Below, piece by piece: positions 48,317 through 61,400 of a stretch of 64,000 nucleotides of DNA. Numbering within the stretch: position 1 is the first letter of the stretch; each line of letters begins with the position of its first letter. The DNA comes from Adiantum capillus-veneris. Its lineage: Eukaryota > Streptophyta > Polypodiopsida > Polypodiales > Pteridaceae. The stretch covers positions 92,909,029 to 92,973,028 of the forward strand of contig CM043959.1 in assembly GCA_014529385.2 (NCBI GenBank). Reading direction: 5' to 3'. A model generated the notes under the pieces. That model was given only the letters and a program-made list of their open reading frames with translations, searched no databases and was not told the origin of the DNA. The translations under genes were made by a program, and so were the position numbers.

Positions 48317-51300
48317 CTCCCCCTCGAGCTCTGCATGTCGCAGAGTCCAAGCATAGTCGGGAAACGTCGAAGCTTCTCAGCTCCGAGGGCCTTGGTAAAG
48401 ATATTCGCTATCTGCTCCTCTGTGCTGACGTAGACCAAGTCGATGTCGCCCGCCAACACTCGCTCTCAAACGTAGTGGTAATGGACCTCTATGTGTTTGG
48501 TCCTGGCATGGAACACTGGGTTCCTAGCCAACTGCATGCTGCTGAGGTTGTCACAATGAATGAAAATCTGCTGGTCCACCTGCACTCCCAAGTCCTCAAG
48601 TAATGTGCGTAGCCAAGCTACCTCGCACGCCGCAACTGCTGCACCTCTGTACTCGGCCTCTGTGCTCGATAAAGCAATTGTAGGCTGCTTTTTTGCTGCT
48701 CCAAGTAACAGCAGCACTCCCAAAAGAGAACATGAAGCCACTCGTAGATCTCCTATCAACAATGCTACCTGCCACAATCTGCTGGTCCACCTGCACTCCC
48801 AAGTCCTCAAGTAATGTGCGTAGCCAAGCTACCTCGCACGCCGCAACTGCTGCACCTCTGTACTCGGCCTCTGTGCTTGATAAAGCAATTGTAGGCTGCT
48901 TTTTTGCTGCTCCAAGTAACAGCAGCACTCCCAAAAGAGAACATGAAGCCACTCGTAGATCTCCTATCAACAATGCTACCTGCCCAATCTGCATCTGTAT
49001 ACCCATACAATGCTAATGGTGCATCTGCTGCATAGAACAATGCGTAGTCAAGAGTACCTTGCACATACCTAAGTGTGCGTCGTACTCCATCCAAATGTGG
49101 CTTCCTCGGAAGCTGCATGAACTGAATCTCCAAGCCTACTGTGTAGCTCAAGTCTGGCCTTGTGATAGTCAAGTAGATTAGACTACCCACAATCTTCTTG
49201 TACATGTTGACATCCTCAACAACATCACCCTTCTCTGCACTCAGCTTTGCATTCACATCCAAGGGAATAGAAATTGGCTTACAATTAGCCATACCATACT
49301 TTGATAACATGTCCAAAGCATACTGTCTCTGTGACAGCCATACACCCTCTGGAGTCTTGATCACCTCAATGCCAAGAAAGTAGCGCAACTTGCCCAAATC
49401 TTTCATTTCAAACTCCTGTTTGAGAAGACCCTTCACATGGTCAATTTCCATAGCATTGTCACCCACAATAATAAGGTCATCTACATATATGGTAATGACC
49501 ACAATACCCACATCACTCTCACGTACATAGAGTGAATGATCAGCATGAGCTCTCCTAAAACCAATACTGACAAGATACTTGGCAATCCTGTCATACCATA
49601 CTCTAGAGCCCTGCTTCAAACCATACAAAGCTTTGAGAAGTCTGCATACATAATCTGGGTAACCTGGATCGACATAACCAGGTGGCTGATCCATATACAC
49701 TTCCTCTTGCAACTCACCATTCAAGAAGGCATTCTTTACATCCATTTGATGCATAATCCATCCTCTAGATGTAGCCACTGCTATGACAGCTCTCACAGTC
49801 GTCATCTTTGCCACTGGAGCAAAGGTCTCCTCATAGTCTATGCCATACGTTTGTGCATAACCCTTTCGACCAGCCTTGCCTTGTGACGCTCAATGTTACC
49901 ATCAGCCTTATGCTTGGTTTTATACACCCATTTACAGCCAATAGCTTTCTTGCCACTTGGCAATGGCACCAACTCCCATGTGTCGTTTGCTTCCAATGCA
50001 GCCATCTCTTCATTCATTGCATCATCCCAATGCACATTTCCAACTGCATCCTCAAAACATGTGGGCTCCACATCCTGTATCACCTTAGCCATGTAGGCTT
50101 GGTGATGCGCTAGATACCCATCATAAGTCAATTTCTGAACTGGATCTCTGACTCTATTAGATCTACGTGGTCCTGGGTCACTCCTTTACCCTCTAGCATC
50201 TTCTTGTACTTTCCTTACACCAGGTGTCCTGATAGCCGGAATTCCAAATTCCTCATCAAGACTTTGTTCAGAACCATCTGAATCCATGTCTACATGTGAA
50301 AAACCTGATGATGCATCAGCCATAAGATCAACCTTTTCCTTTCCTTTTCGTGATACATTCCCTGTACCTGTTGGTGGAGTAACCTGCGTACGTAGTCTAC
50401 CATTCCATGGTTTCTCGACAGAGCCACGAGAAGAGGACTCTTGTGGTCCACTCAAAACCTGTGACTATGGCCTCACATTTTGTACAACCACATCATCTTT
50501 TACATCATCCCCAATAGTGCCATGTGCATTACTGTACCAGCTGCTCATCTCATCAAAGACTACATCTCTGCTCACTCGTAACTCTCGTGTACAGGATTGT
50601 AGCACCTGTACCCCTTTTGTTCAAGGGAATATCCCACAAGAATACATTTCTCTGCTTTAGGATCCAATTTCCTACGCAACTCGTCTAGTACATGCACGTA
50701 AGTTATGCAGCCAAACACTTTCAAGTGTGCCAAATCAGGCTTTGTACCTGTAAACTTTTCCTCAGGTGTTACATCATGCACCGCAGCTGTAGGTGTCATG
50801 TTCATAATGTACACAACTGTATTTACGGCTTCAACCCAGAAATGATGAGGCATGTTCTTCTCATTCATCAATGCACGTGCAACCTCTGCAATGTGCCTGT
50901 TTTTCCTTTCTGCGACCCCATTCTGTTGTGGAGTATATCTGCATGTAAACTGCCTGCGTATACCATGCATTTGCAAAAAATCTGAAAAATCATTGGAGAA
51001 GTACTCTCCCCCTCCATCTGACCTCAATGTCTTGATTTGCATATCTGTCTCCTTCTCAATCATGACTTTGAAGTCTTGAAAGTGACCAAACACATCACTT
51101 TTGTTACGCATGAAGTAGACCCATACTTTCCTTGTATGGTCATCAATGAAAAAGACATAATACCTGCAACCATGTATACTTGCAGTATCGGTTGGACCCC
51201 AAACATCTGTGTGCACCACCTCAAGTGGCTTTTTACATACATTGCGCTCATGTGGAAATGAGCCCTTTGACTGTTTTCCAAACTGGAATGCTGCACACAC

Positions 51301-52839
51301 TTTATGCATACCATCCACCTTGAATTTGGGCAACCCTTTTACAATCTGTTTTGATTGCATGCTGCGCAATCTCTGCTCATTGACATGGCCAATGCGTTTG
51401 TGCCAAATGTCAACATCAGCCACAACACCTGTGCCCTGTGCAAATAATGCAGCTTTTACCTCAGGCATGTCTACATTCAGCGTAAACATTCTGCCCACAC
51501 ATTTTCCCTCTATGATCAGCTTACAGCCATTCTGGAAATCTTCTACATAACAGCCATTTGGATTGAAGCGAACCTGCAAACCCTGCTCAACCATTTGTCC
51601 AACAGAAACAAGATTCTTTGTAATGTTTGGGACATGAAGTACATCTGCTAAGTACTTTGATTTCCCACTCTTTGTATTTAGAGGTATGTCCCCTACATGA
51701 GCAATGGGGTGAGCTGTGTCATCTCCTGTCTGCACATAGCCTGACACATCTGGTTTGCGCATATCTCTAAACCACTCTCCACGAGACGTCATGTGATTAG
51801 AGGCACCTGAATCCACATACCAAACATCATCTTGGGTGGAATTCTCTGCAGTCATTGTATTCATTACATGCTGCATAACAAACATGCGCTCGTTTTTGCT
51901 GTCATCTGCATCTTTGCTAGTAGATGCATAGTTGCCCTGTTCTCTCTTTCTACTTGCTTTTCCCTTTGGACAGTCACGTGACATGTGACCTCTTTCACCA
52001 CAAGTCCAACATTCTCTACTATCTGGAGTATGTTGCTGCGTGCTTGATCCTGCACCACGATCTCTTTGACTCCCCCTGCCTTGAGACCGGTTTCCCCTGC
52101 CACCTGTATTGTTTTGATTTGATTGCCATTCTAGAAATTGGCCCCTGCAACCCCTTGGGCCTCGACCACGACCTCTACCTCTACCTCTGTTGGAGTTAGA
52201 ATAGAAGGCCTGTTCAGAATTATTTCTGCCATGAGAAGAAGATGTGTCAAGGTTCTTCTCCTCAAGAATAAGCATAGAAATCAAATCTTGGAACACGGGG
52301 ATGTCGTCTCTTGTATTCATGAAAGACCTGAAATGTACATACTCATCTCCTAGACCATCCAAGCATGCACGGACAATGTCATCATCTTCCACTAAGACTT
52401 TAATAGATCCAAGAGCCTCAATGATACTCTTGATCTTCAAGGCATAATCATTGATTGAGAGGTTGTTCCTCTTAACCTGATTTAGCTCCGACTTTAGTTG
52501 AAGCTTCCTGGACTTGGTGTTCACCTCGAACACTCTGCCTAAGTTTCTCCATGCAATGGCGGGGGTTTCAGCATCCTGTAGATAGCCCATCATGCCATCT
52601 GTGATGCTCATAGAAAGCCAATACATCACTTTGCTCTGGCCTTGTTGCCAGTCCCTCAAAGCTTTCCTTTGTTTTGCTGTAGCATTTGCCTCGGGAATCT
52701 CTGGTTCCTTTTCATTGTCTCCTTCTACATAGTCCCAATAACCTTTTCCTTTTAGGAAATTTTTTATTCTGAACTTCCATGCAGGGTAGTTATTTTTCTC
52801 AAGCTTCTCAGTAACAATCTGACTGAAACCGTCAGACAT
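48317..52839 (-). pseudogene. gag-pol of the copia element, with frameshifts and stops
   Basis: Starts at ATG 52839 (MSDGFSQIVTEKLEKN). Gag carries a CCHC knuckle, CWTCGERGHMSRDC. Protease is WYVDSGASNHM. Integrase has the GAG-pre motif IWHKRIGHV and core motifs HTDVWGP, GGEYFSNDF and TPQQNGVAERKN. RT has WVYKTKH, KNAFLNGELQEEVYM and IYVDDLIIVG. RNase H has ALSSTEAEYRGA. Lesions: one-base losses near 50572 and 49870; TAG near 50462; TAA 50186-50188; TGA 48466-48468; and a 211-bp tandem duplication in the RNase H region. The first frame ends at 50572, so the product is broken. Confidence 0.9.
48566..48987 (-). repeat. 211-bp tandem duplication in copia RNase H
   Basis: Text beginning atctgctggtcc at 48566 recurs at 48777 and continues for about 210 bp almost unchanged. 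Since 211 is not a multiple of three it shifts the RNase H frame. Confidence 0.9.
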
Positions 52840-53079
52840 CTTGAAGCAGTAAGACAAAATAGCTGCAATCTGCAAAAATCTGCAAATCTGCTGTACCTGC
52901 TATCGTGGTACCTGTAACGCTTTCTACACTCAACGAGTGTCCACAATCAAGCGTACATACAACCACTTTACTTGTACAGTAAATCTCTGTATACTGCACT
53001 TTGGAGGCCTGTTCAGAAACTTGTGCGAACGAAGGGGTTGTGATGCTCTTGCTCTCTTAGCCTCTCTTGCCTGCACCAG

Positions 53080-53091
53080 GCTCTGATACCA
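53080..53091 (-). promoter_or_regulatory. Primer-binding site of the copia element
   Basis: On the minus strand TGGTATCAGAGC directly follows the 5' LTR end TTCTTTACA. Confidence 0.9.
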
Positions 53092-53413
53092 TGTAAAGAA
53101 TGAGGATGTAAAAGAGCTACACAAGACAAGCACAAAGCACACAGAGATGGAAAGCTTCTTCTTCTTCTTTACAGAAAAGAGAGTACAAAATGACTAAGTG
53201 CTAAAGCTAAAAAGTAGCACATATGTACATGCGATCACTAAGTGTGAACTCGCTAGAAGCGTACTAGGCTGGCACTATAAGTGTAGTCCAACTGTAGAAT
53301 CACTGGCAAAGATCCTCCGTGTCGGTCACCTAACGCGCCAGTGAAAAAATGCCGTAAGCGGCCAAGACCCGTAGTGGATGCCAACTCAAGGTGTAGAGCT
53401 CGACATCTCAACA
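53092..53413 (-). repeat. 5' LTR of the copia element
   Basis: 322 bp. It differs from the 3' LTR by about ten substitutions or single-base indels, roughly 3 percent by eye. Confidence 0.9.
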
Positions 53414-54729
53414 ATTTTGTATATGGGCGGTTTACATTCAAGGGCCGATACTTGTCCAAGCTATTATCGCCAGTAGCATGAGTGGATTTGTCTCAAGATT
53501 CACCACTTTTACACTCTATGTCATTATATTAGGAATATGTGGGTGTTAAGGTCCACCACTTGTCCAACCTATAAGTCTATATCTTAAAGGTTATTGTTTC
53601 TTACAGCTTCGAGTAGCCATGATAGGTTTTACATGGGGGTTTGGTTCCAAGCTCCACCACTTGTCCAAGCTAACTCTATTGAAACAGAGAGAGAAGCAAA
53701 GGTCCACCACTTGTCCAAGCTAGGGTCCATTGAAACATGGAGAGAAGGATGCTCCACCATTTGTCAAAGATAGGCTCCATTGAAACATGAAGAGAAGCAA
53801 TGTGCACCATGTCTCCAAGATGCTAGGCTCCATCTAAATACCTTAAACCCACCATATTTTGTACATGGTGGGTTTACATTCAAGGTCCACCACTTGTCCA
53901 ACCTATAAGTCTATATCTTAAAGGTTTTTCTTTCTTACCACTTGGAGTGACCATGATAGGTTTTATATGGGAGTTTGGTTCCAAGCTCCACCACTTGTCC
54001 AAGCTAACTCTAGTGAAACGGAGAGAGAAGCAAAGTTCCACCACTTGTCCAAGATAGGGTCCATTGAAACATGGAGAGAAGGATGCTCCACCATTTGTCC
54101 AAGATAGGCTCCATTAAAACATGACGAGAAGCAAGCGGCCCCATGTCTCCAAGATGCTAGGCTTCATCGAAAAACATTAAACCCATGATATGTCATAGAT
54201 AAGGGGTTTACATTCAAGGTCCAACACTTGTCGAAGCTATTATTGGTAGTAGCCTGAGTGGTTTGGTTTCAAGATTCAATACGTTTCCACTCTATGTCAT
54301 TATATTAAGAATATGTGGGTATTAAGGTCCACCACTTGTACAACCTATAAGTCTACATCTTAAAGGCTATTGTTTCTTACCACTTGGAGTGACCATGATA
54401 GGTTTTACATGGGGGTTTGGTTCCAAGGTCCACCACTTGTCCAAGCAAACTCTATTGAATCATAGAGAGAAGCAAAGGTCCACCACTTGTCCAAGCTAGG
54501 GTCCATTGAAACATGGAGAGAAGGATGCTCCACCATTTGTCCAAGATAGGCTCCATCGAAAAATGAAGAGAAGCAAGCTGCACCATGTCTCCAAGATACT
54601 AGGCTTCATCGAAATACCTTCAACCCAGGATATTTTGTACATGGGCGGTTTACATTCAAGGGACGATAATTGTTCAAGCTATTATCGCTAGTAGCATGAG
54701 TGGATTTGTCTCAAGATTCACCACTTTTC
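53414..54729 (+). repeat. Minisatellite array, right block part 2
   Basis: Continues the array after the copia insertion; same core and orientation. Confidence 0.9.
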
Positions 54730-54813
54730 TGTTAGGAAATAAGACGTAGCTAAATAGATAATTGAGTAGATTACTTAATGGAGAAAGACAGATTTACATA
54801 CACGAGATTATAG

Positions 54814-54815
<2 letters not shown>

Positions 54816-54848
<33 letters not shown>
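54816..54848. repeat. (GA)n microsatellite in the solo LTR
   Basis: About 33 bp of GA dinucleotides. Confidence 0.95.
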
Positions 54849-54852
<4 letters not shown>

Positions 54853-55185
54853 CACGATATACGTGGTTCACCCAATGTGAGCTATGTCCACGGGAACGCA
54901 GCCACTCAATGGCTTTAGTACTTCAAAACAAGAAGTAATTTACAAAGGGATTATACCCTTAATGGAGCTCCGGCCTTGCTTCACTCTCACCACCTCACAC
55001 TCACCTTGTTGCATCAACTTCACACTATGAAATGTGTGTAGAAATGGCCTCCTTTTATAGGCCAGAAGGGCTACCCTCTCTTATGAGAGACAGCCATGTG
55101 TAGCCGCCCTTGTGCGAATAAGTCCAAATCGGACCCTCCAATACGCCCATGTGTGGCCGCCCTTGAGAAGACAAGTCCGCTTTTG

Positions 55186-55272
55186 AATTCGGCCACCGGC
55201 TACCGGCCATTGACTTTCGACCACCGGCCATCGGCCATTGACTACCGGCCACCGGCCAACCGACCGGTTGTT
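55186..55272. repeat. Short tandem CCGGCCA-type repeats in the solo LTR
   Basis: Units of about 14-27 bp built on ACCGGCCA and CATTGACT, repeated four or more times. Confidence 0.7.
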
Positions 55273-55478
55273 TTCCGACCACTTTCCCGCCGCCGTCCGG
55301 ACATAATATTCCGGCGAAAAAGAATATTCTGGCGAAAAAAAAAGTCTCGGGGGCCTCCGCCCCCGAGGCCTTTAAAGTTTCCTTCACGCACGATGGCTTC
55401 TCCTCATAATGGGGGCCTTACAAATGTGCGCTTTTACCACAGAATATTACAAGGGTAAATCAGGCTCCATACTTCACA

Positions 55479-58400
55479 TTTTCCACTCTATGTCATTATA
55501 TTAAGAATATGTGGGTGTTAAGGTCCACCACTTGTCCAACCTATAAGTCTATATCTTAAAGGTTATTTTTTCTTACCACTTGGAGTAACCATGATAGGTT
55601 TTACATGGGGGTTTGGTTCCAAGCTCCACCACTTGTCCAAGCTAACTCTATTGAAACAGAGAGAGAAGCAAAGGTCCACCACTTGTCCAAGCTAGGGTCC
55701 ATTGAAACATGGAGAGAAGGATGCTCCACGATTTGTCCAAGATAGGCTCCATTGAAACATGATGAGAAGCAAGCTACACCATGTCTCCAAGATGCTAGGC
55801 TCCATCGAAAAACATTAAACCCATGATATGTCGTAGATGAGGGGTTTACATTCAAGGTTCAACACTTGTCCAAGCTATTATTGGTAGTAGCCTGAGTGGT
55901 TTGGTCTCAAGATTCACCACTTTTCCACTCTATGTCCTTATATTAAAAATATGTGGGTGTTAAGGTCCACCAGTTGTACAACCTATAAGGCTACATCTTA
56001 AAGGTTATTCTTTCTTACCACTTGGAGTGACCATGATAGGTTTTACATGGGGGTTTGGTTTTAAGTTCCACCACTTGTCCAAGCTAACTCTATTGAGTTA
56101 TAGAGAGCCCACCACTTGTCTAAGCTAGGCTCCATTGAAACATGGAGAGAAGGATGCTCCATCATTTCTCGAAGCTAACTCTATTGAAACATGGGGGGTT
56201 TACGTTCAAGGTCCACCACTTGTCCAAGCTATTACCGCTAGTAGCATGAGTGGTTTTGTCTCAAGATTCACCACTTTATCAATCTATGTCATTATATTAA
56301 GGATATCTGGGTGTTAAGGTCCACCACTTGTCTAACCTATAAGGCTATATCTTAAAGGTTATTTTTTCTTAAGACTTGGATTGACCATGATAGGTTTTAC
56401 ATTGGGGTTTAGTTCCAAGGTCCACCACTTGTCCAAGCTAACTCTATTCAAACCTAGAGAGAAACAAAGGTCCACTACTTGTCCAAGCTAGGCTCCATTG
56501 AAAGATGGAGAGAACGATGCTCCACCATTTGTTGAAGCTAAGTCTATTGAAACATGGGGGGTTTACGTTCAAGTTCCACCACTTGTCCAAGCTATTATCG
56601 CTAGTAGCATGAGTGGTTTTGTCTCAAGATTCACCACTTTTTCACTCTATGTCATTATACTAAGAATATTTGGGTGTTAAGGTCCACCACTTGTCCAACA
56701 GATAAGCCTATATTTTAAAGGTTATTCTTTCTCACCACTTGGAGTGACCATGATAGGTTTTACATGGGGGTTTGAGTTCCAAGGTCCACCCCTTGTCCAA
56801 GCAAACTCTATTGAATCATAGAGAGAAGCAAAGGTCCACCACTTGTCCAAGCTAGGATCCATTGAAACATGGAGAGAAGGATGCTCCATCATTTGTCCAA
56901 GATAGGCTCCATCGAAAAATGAAGAGAAGCAAGCTGCACCATGTCTCCAAGATGCTAGGTTTCATCGAAATACCCTAAACCCAGAATATTTTGTACATGG
57001 GCGGTTTACATTCAAGGGCCAATACTTGTCCAAGCTATTATCGCTAGTGGCATGAGTAGATGTTTCTCAAGAATCACCACTTTTCCACTCTATGTCATTA
57101 TATTAAGAATATGTGGGTGTTAAGGTCCACCACTTGTCCACCTATAAGTCTATATCTTAAAGGTTATTCTTTCTTACCACTTGGAGTAACCATGATAGGC
57201 TTTACATGGGGGTTTGGTTCCAAGCTCCACCACTTGTCCAAGCTAACTCTATTGAAACAGAGAGAGAAGCAAAGGTCCACCACTTGTCCAAGGTAGGGTC
57301 CATTGAAACATGGAGAGAAGGATGCTCCACCATTTGTCCAAGATAGGCTCCATTGAAACATGAATAGAAGCAATGTACACCATGTCTCCAAGATGCTAGG
57401 CTCCATCTAAATACCTTTAACCCACCATATTTTGTAGATGGGGGGTTTACATTCAAGGTCCACCACTTGTCCAACCTATAAGTCTATATCTTAAAAGTTA
57501 TATTTTCTTACCACATGGAGTGACCATGATAGGTTTTATATGGGGGTTTGGTTCCAAGCTTCACCACTTGTCCAAGCTAACTCTATTGAAACAGAGAGAG
57601 AAGCAAAGGTCCACCACTTGTCCAAGCTAGGGTCCATTGAAACATGGAGAGAAAGATGCTCCACCATTTGTCCAAGATAGGCTCCATTGAAACATGACGA
57701 GAAGCAAGCTGCACCATGTCTCCAAGATGCTAGGCTCCATCGAAAAACATTAAACCCATTATATGTCGTAGATGAGGGGTTTACATTCAAGGTCCAACAC
57801 TTGTCCAAGCTATTATTGGTAGTAGCCTGAGTGGTTTGGTCTCAAGATTCACCACTTTTACACTCTATGTCATTATATTAAGAATATGTGGGTGTTAAGG
57901 TCCACCACTTGTACAACCTATAAGGCTACATCTTAAAGGTTATTGTTTCTTACCACTTGGAGTGACCATGATAGGTTTTACATGGGGGTTTGGTTTCAAG
58001 TTCCACCACTTGTCCAAGCTAACTCTATTGAAATATAGAGAGAAGCAAAGTTCCACCACTTGTCTAAGCTAAGCTCCATTGAAACATGGAGAGAAGGATG
58101 CTTCGTCATTTCTTGAAGCTATCTCTATTGAAACATGGGGGGTTTACGTTCAAGGTCCACCACTTGTGCAAGCTATTACCGCTAGTAGCATGAGTGGTTC
58201 TGTCTCAAGATTCACCACGTTCTCACTCTATGTCATTATATTAAGGATATCTGGGTGTTACGGTCCACCACTTGTCCAACCTATAAGGCTATATCTTAAA
58301 GGTTATTCTTTCTCACGACTTGGAGTGACCATGATAGGTTTTACATTGGGGTTTGGTTCCAAGGTCCACTACTTGTCCAAGCTATCTCTATTGAAACCTA

Positions 58401-61400
58401 GAGAGAAACAAAGGTTCACTTCTTGTCCAAGCTAGGCTTCATTGAAAGATGGAGAGAACGATGCTCCACCATTTGTCGAAGCTAAGTCTATTGAAACATG
58501 GTGGGTTTACGTTCAAGTTCCACCACTTGTCCAAGCTATTATTGCTAGTAGCATGAAGTTTTTTCTCTCAAGATTCACCACTTTTTCACTGTATGTCATT
58601 ATATTAAGAATATTTGGGTGTTAAGGTCCACCACTTATCCAACCTATAAGGCTATATTTTAAAGGTTATTCTTTCTCACCACTTGGAGTGACCATGATAG
58701 GTTTTACATGGGGGTTTAAGTTCCAAGGTCCACCACTTATCCAAGCAAACTCTATTGAATTATAGAGAGAAGCATAGGTCCACCACTTGTCCAAGCTAGG
58801 GTCCATTGAAACATGGAGAGAAGGATGCTCCACCATTTGTCCAAGATAGGCTCCATGGAAAAATGAAGAGAAGCAAGCTGCACCATGCCTCCAAGATGCT
58901 AGGCTTCATCAAAATACCTTAAACCCAGGATATTTTGTACAGGGGCGGTTTACATTCAAGGGCCGATACTTGTCCAAGCTATTATCGCTAGTAGCATGAG
59001 TGGATTTGTCTTAAGATTCACCACCTTTCCACTCTATGTCATTATATTAAGAATATGTGGGTGTTAAGGTCCACCACTTGTCCAACCTATAAGTCTATAT
59101 CTTAAAGGTTATTCTTTCCTACCACTTGGAGTAACCATGATAGGTTTTACATGGGGGTTTGGTTCCAAGCTCCACCACTTGTCCAAGCTAACTCTATTGA
59201 AACAGAGAGAGAAGCAAAGGTCCACCACTTGTCCAAGCTAGGGTCCATTGAAACATGGATAGAAGGATGCTCCACAATTTGTCCAAGATAGACTCCATTA
59301 AAACATGAAGAGAACCAATCTGCACCATGTCTCCAAGATGCTATGCTCCATCTAAATACCTTAAACCCACCATATTTCGTAGATGGGGGGTTTACATTCA
59401 AGGTCCACCACTTGTCCTACCTATAAGTCTATATCTTAAAGGTTATTCTTTCTTACCACTAGGAGTGACCATGATAGGTTTTATATGGGGGTTTGGTTCC
59501 AAGCTCCACCACTTGTCTAAGCTAACTGTATTGAAACAGAGAGAGAAGCAAAGGTCCACCACTTGTGCAAGCTAGTGTCCATTGAAACATGGAGAGAAGG
59601 ATGCTCCACCATTTGTCCAAGATAGGCTCCATTGAAACATGACGAGAAGCAAGCTACACCATGTCTCCAAGATGCTAGGATCCATCGAAAAACATTAAAC
59701 CCATGATATGTCGTCGATGAGGGGTTTACATTCAAGGTCCAACACTTGTCCTAGCTATTATTGGTAGTAGCCTGAGTGGTTTGGTTTCAAGATTCACCAC
59801 TTTTCCACTCTATGTCATTATATTAAGAATATGTGGGTATTAAGGTCCGCCACTTGTACAACCTATAAGGCTACATCTTAAAGGTTATTCTTTCTTACCA
59901 CTTGGAGTGACCATGATAGGTTTTACATGGGGGTTTGGTTCCAAGGTCCACCACTTGTCCAAGCTAACTCTATTGAATCATAGAGAGAAGCAAAGGTCCA
60001 CCACTTGTCCAAGCTAGGCTCCATTGAAACATGGAGAGAAGGATGTTCCACCCTTTGTCGAAGCTAACTCTATTGAGACATGGGGGGTTTGCGTTCAAGG
60101 TCCACAACTATCAAAGGTATTACCGCTAGTAGCATGAGTGGTTTTGTCTCAAGATTCACCACTTTTTCACTCTATGTCATTATGTTAAGAATATTTGGGT
60201 GTTAAGGTCCACCACTTGTCCAACCTATAAGACTATATCTTAAAGGTTATTCTTTCTCACGACTGGAGTGACCATGATAGGTTTTACATTGGGGTTTGGT
60301 TCCAAGGTCCAGCACTTGTCCAAGCTAACTCTATTGAAACATAGAGAGAAGCAAAGGTCCACCACTTGTCCAAGCTAGGGTCCATTGAAACATGGAGAGA
60401 AGGATTCTCCACCATTTGTCCAACATAGGCTCCATTGAAACATGAAGAGAAGCAAGGTGCACCATGTCTCCAAGATGCTAGGCTCCATCTAAATACCTTA
60501 AACCACCATATTTCGCACATGGGGGGTTCACATTCAAGGTCCACCACTTGTCCAACCTATAAGTCTATATCTTAAAGGTTATTCTTTCTTACCACTTGGA
60601 GTGACCATGATAGGTTTTATATGAGGGTTTGGTTCCAAGCTCCACCACTTGTCCAAGCTAACTCTACTGAAACAGAGAGAGAAGCAAAGGTCCACCACTT
60701 GTTCAAGCTAGGGTCCATTGAAACATGGAGAGAAGGATGCTCCACCATTTGTCCAAGATAGGCTCCATTGAAACATGACGAGAAGAAAGCTGCACCATGT
60801 CTCCAAGATGCTAGGCTCCATCGAAAAACATTAAACCCATGATATGTCGTAGATGAGGGATTTACATTCAAGGTCCAACAGTTGTCCAAGCTATTATTGG
60901 TAGTAGCCTAAGTGGTTTGGTCTCAAGAGTCACCACTTTTGCACTCTATGTCATTATATTAAGAATATGTGGGTGTTAAGGTCCACCAGTTGTACAACCT
61001 ATAAGGCTACATCTTAAAGGTTATTCTTTCTTACCACTTGGAGTGACCATGATAGGTTTTACATGGGGGCTTGGTTTTAAGTTCCACCACTTGTCCAAGC
61101 TAACTCTATTGAGTTATAGAGAGTCCACCACTTGTCTAAGCTAGGCTCCATTGAAACATGGAGAGAAGGATGCTCCATCATTTCTCGAAGCTAACTCTAT
61201 TGAAACATGGGGGGTTTACGTTCAAGGTCCACCACTTGTCCAAGCTATTACCGCTAGTAGCATGAGTGGTTTTGTCTCAAGATTCACCACTTTATCACTC
61301 TATGTCATTATATTAAGGATATCTGGGTGTTAAAGTCCTTACCTTGTCCAACCTATAAGGCTATATCTTAAAGGTTATTCTTTCTCACGACTTGGAGTGA

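Larger units (their letters stand above)
47996..53413 (-). mobile_element. Ty1/copia retrotransposon, decayed
   Basis: Element on the minus strand, 5418 bp, inserted in the satellite. LTRs are 53092-53413 (5') and 47996-48316 (3'), differing at roughly ten positions. TSD is ATTTT at 53414-53418, against TTTTT at 47991-47995 (one mutation; the undisturbed satellite has ATTTT here). Domain order is gag, protease, integrase, RT, RNase H, as in copia. Confidence 0.9.
54730..55478 (-). mobile_element. Solo LTR, 749 bp
   Basis: TGTTAGG to TTCACA, with perfect TSD TTTTC (54725-54729 and 55479-55483). The empty satellite reads accacttttccactc, which the deletion restores. On the minus strand a TATA box CTATAAAAGG lies at about 55051-55060, so the LTR is probably minus-oriented. 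It carries a GA microsatellite and a GC-rich stretch of CCGGCCA-type repeats near 55190-55270. No internal region remains. Confidence 0.9.

Noticed and set aside
55055-55458. ORFs of 110-120 codons in the solo LTR
   Set aside because: They come from GC-rich short tandem repeats in LTR sequence and have no domain.
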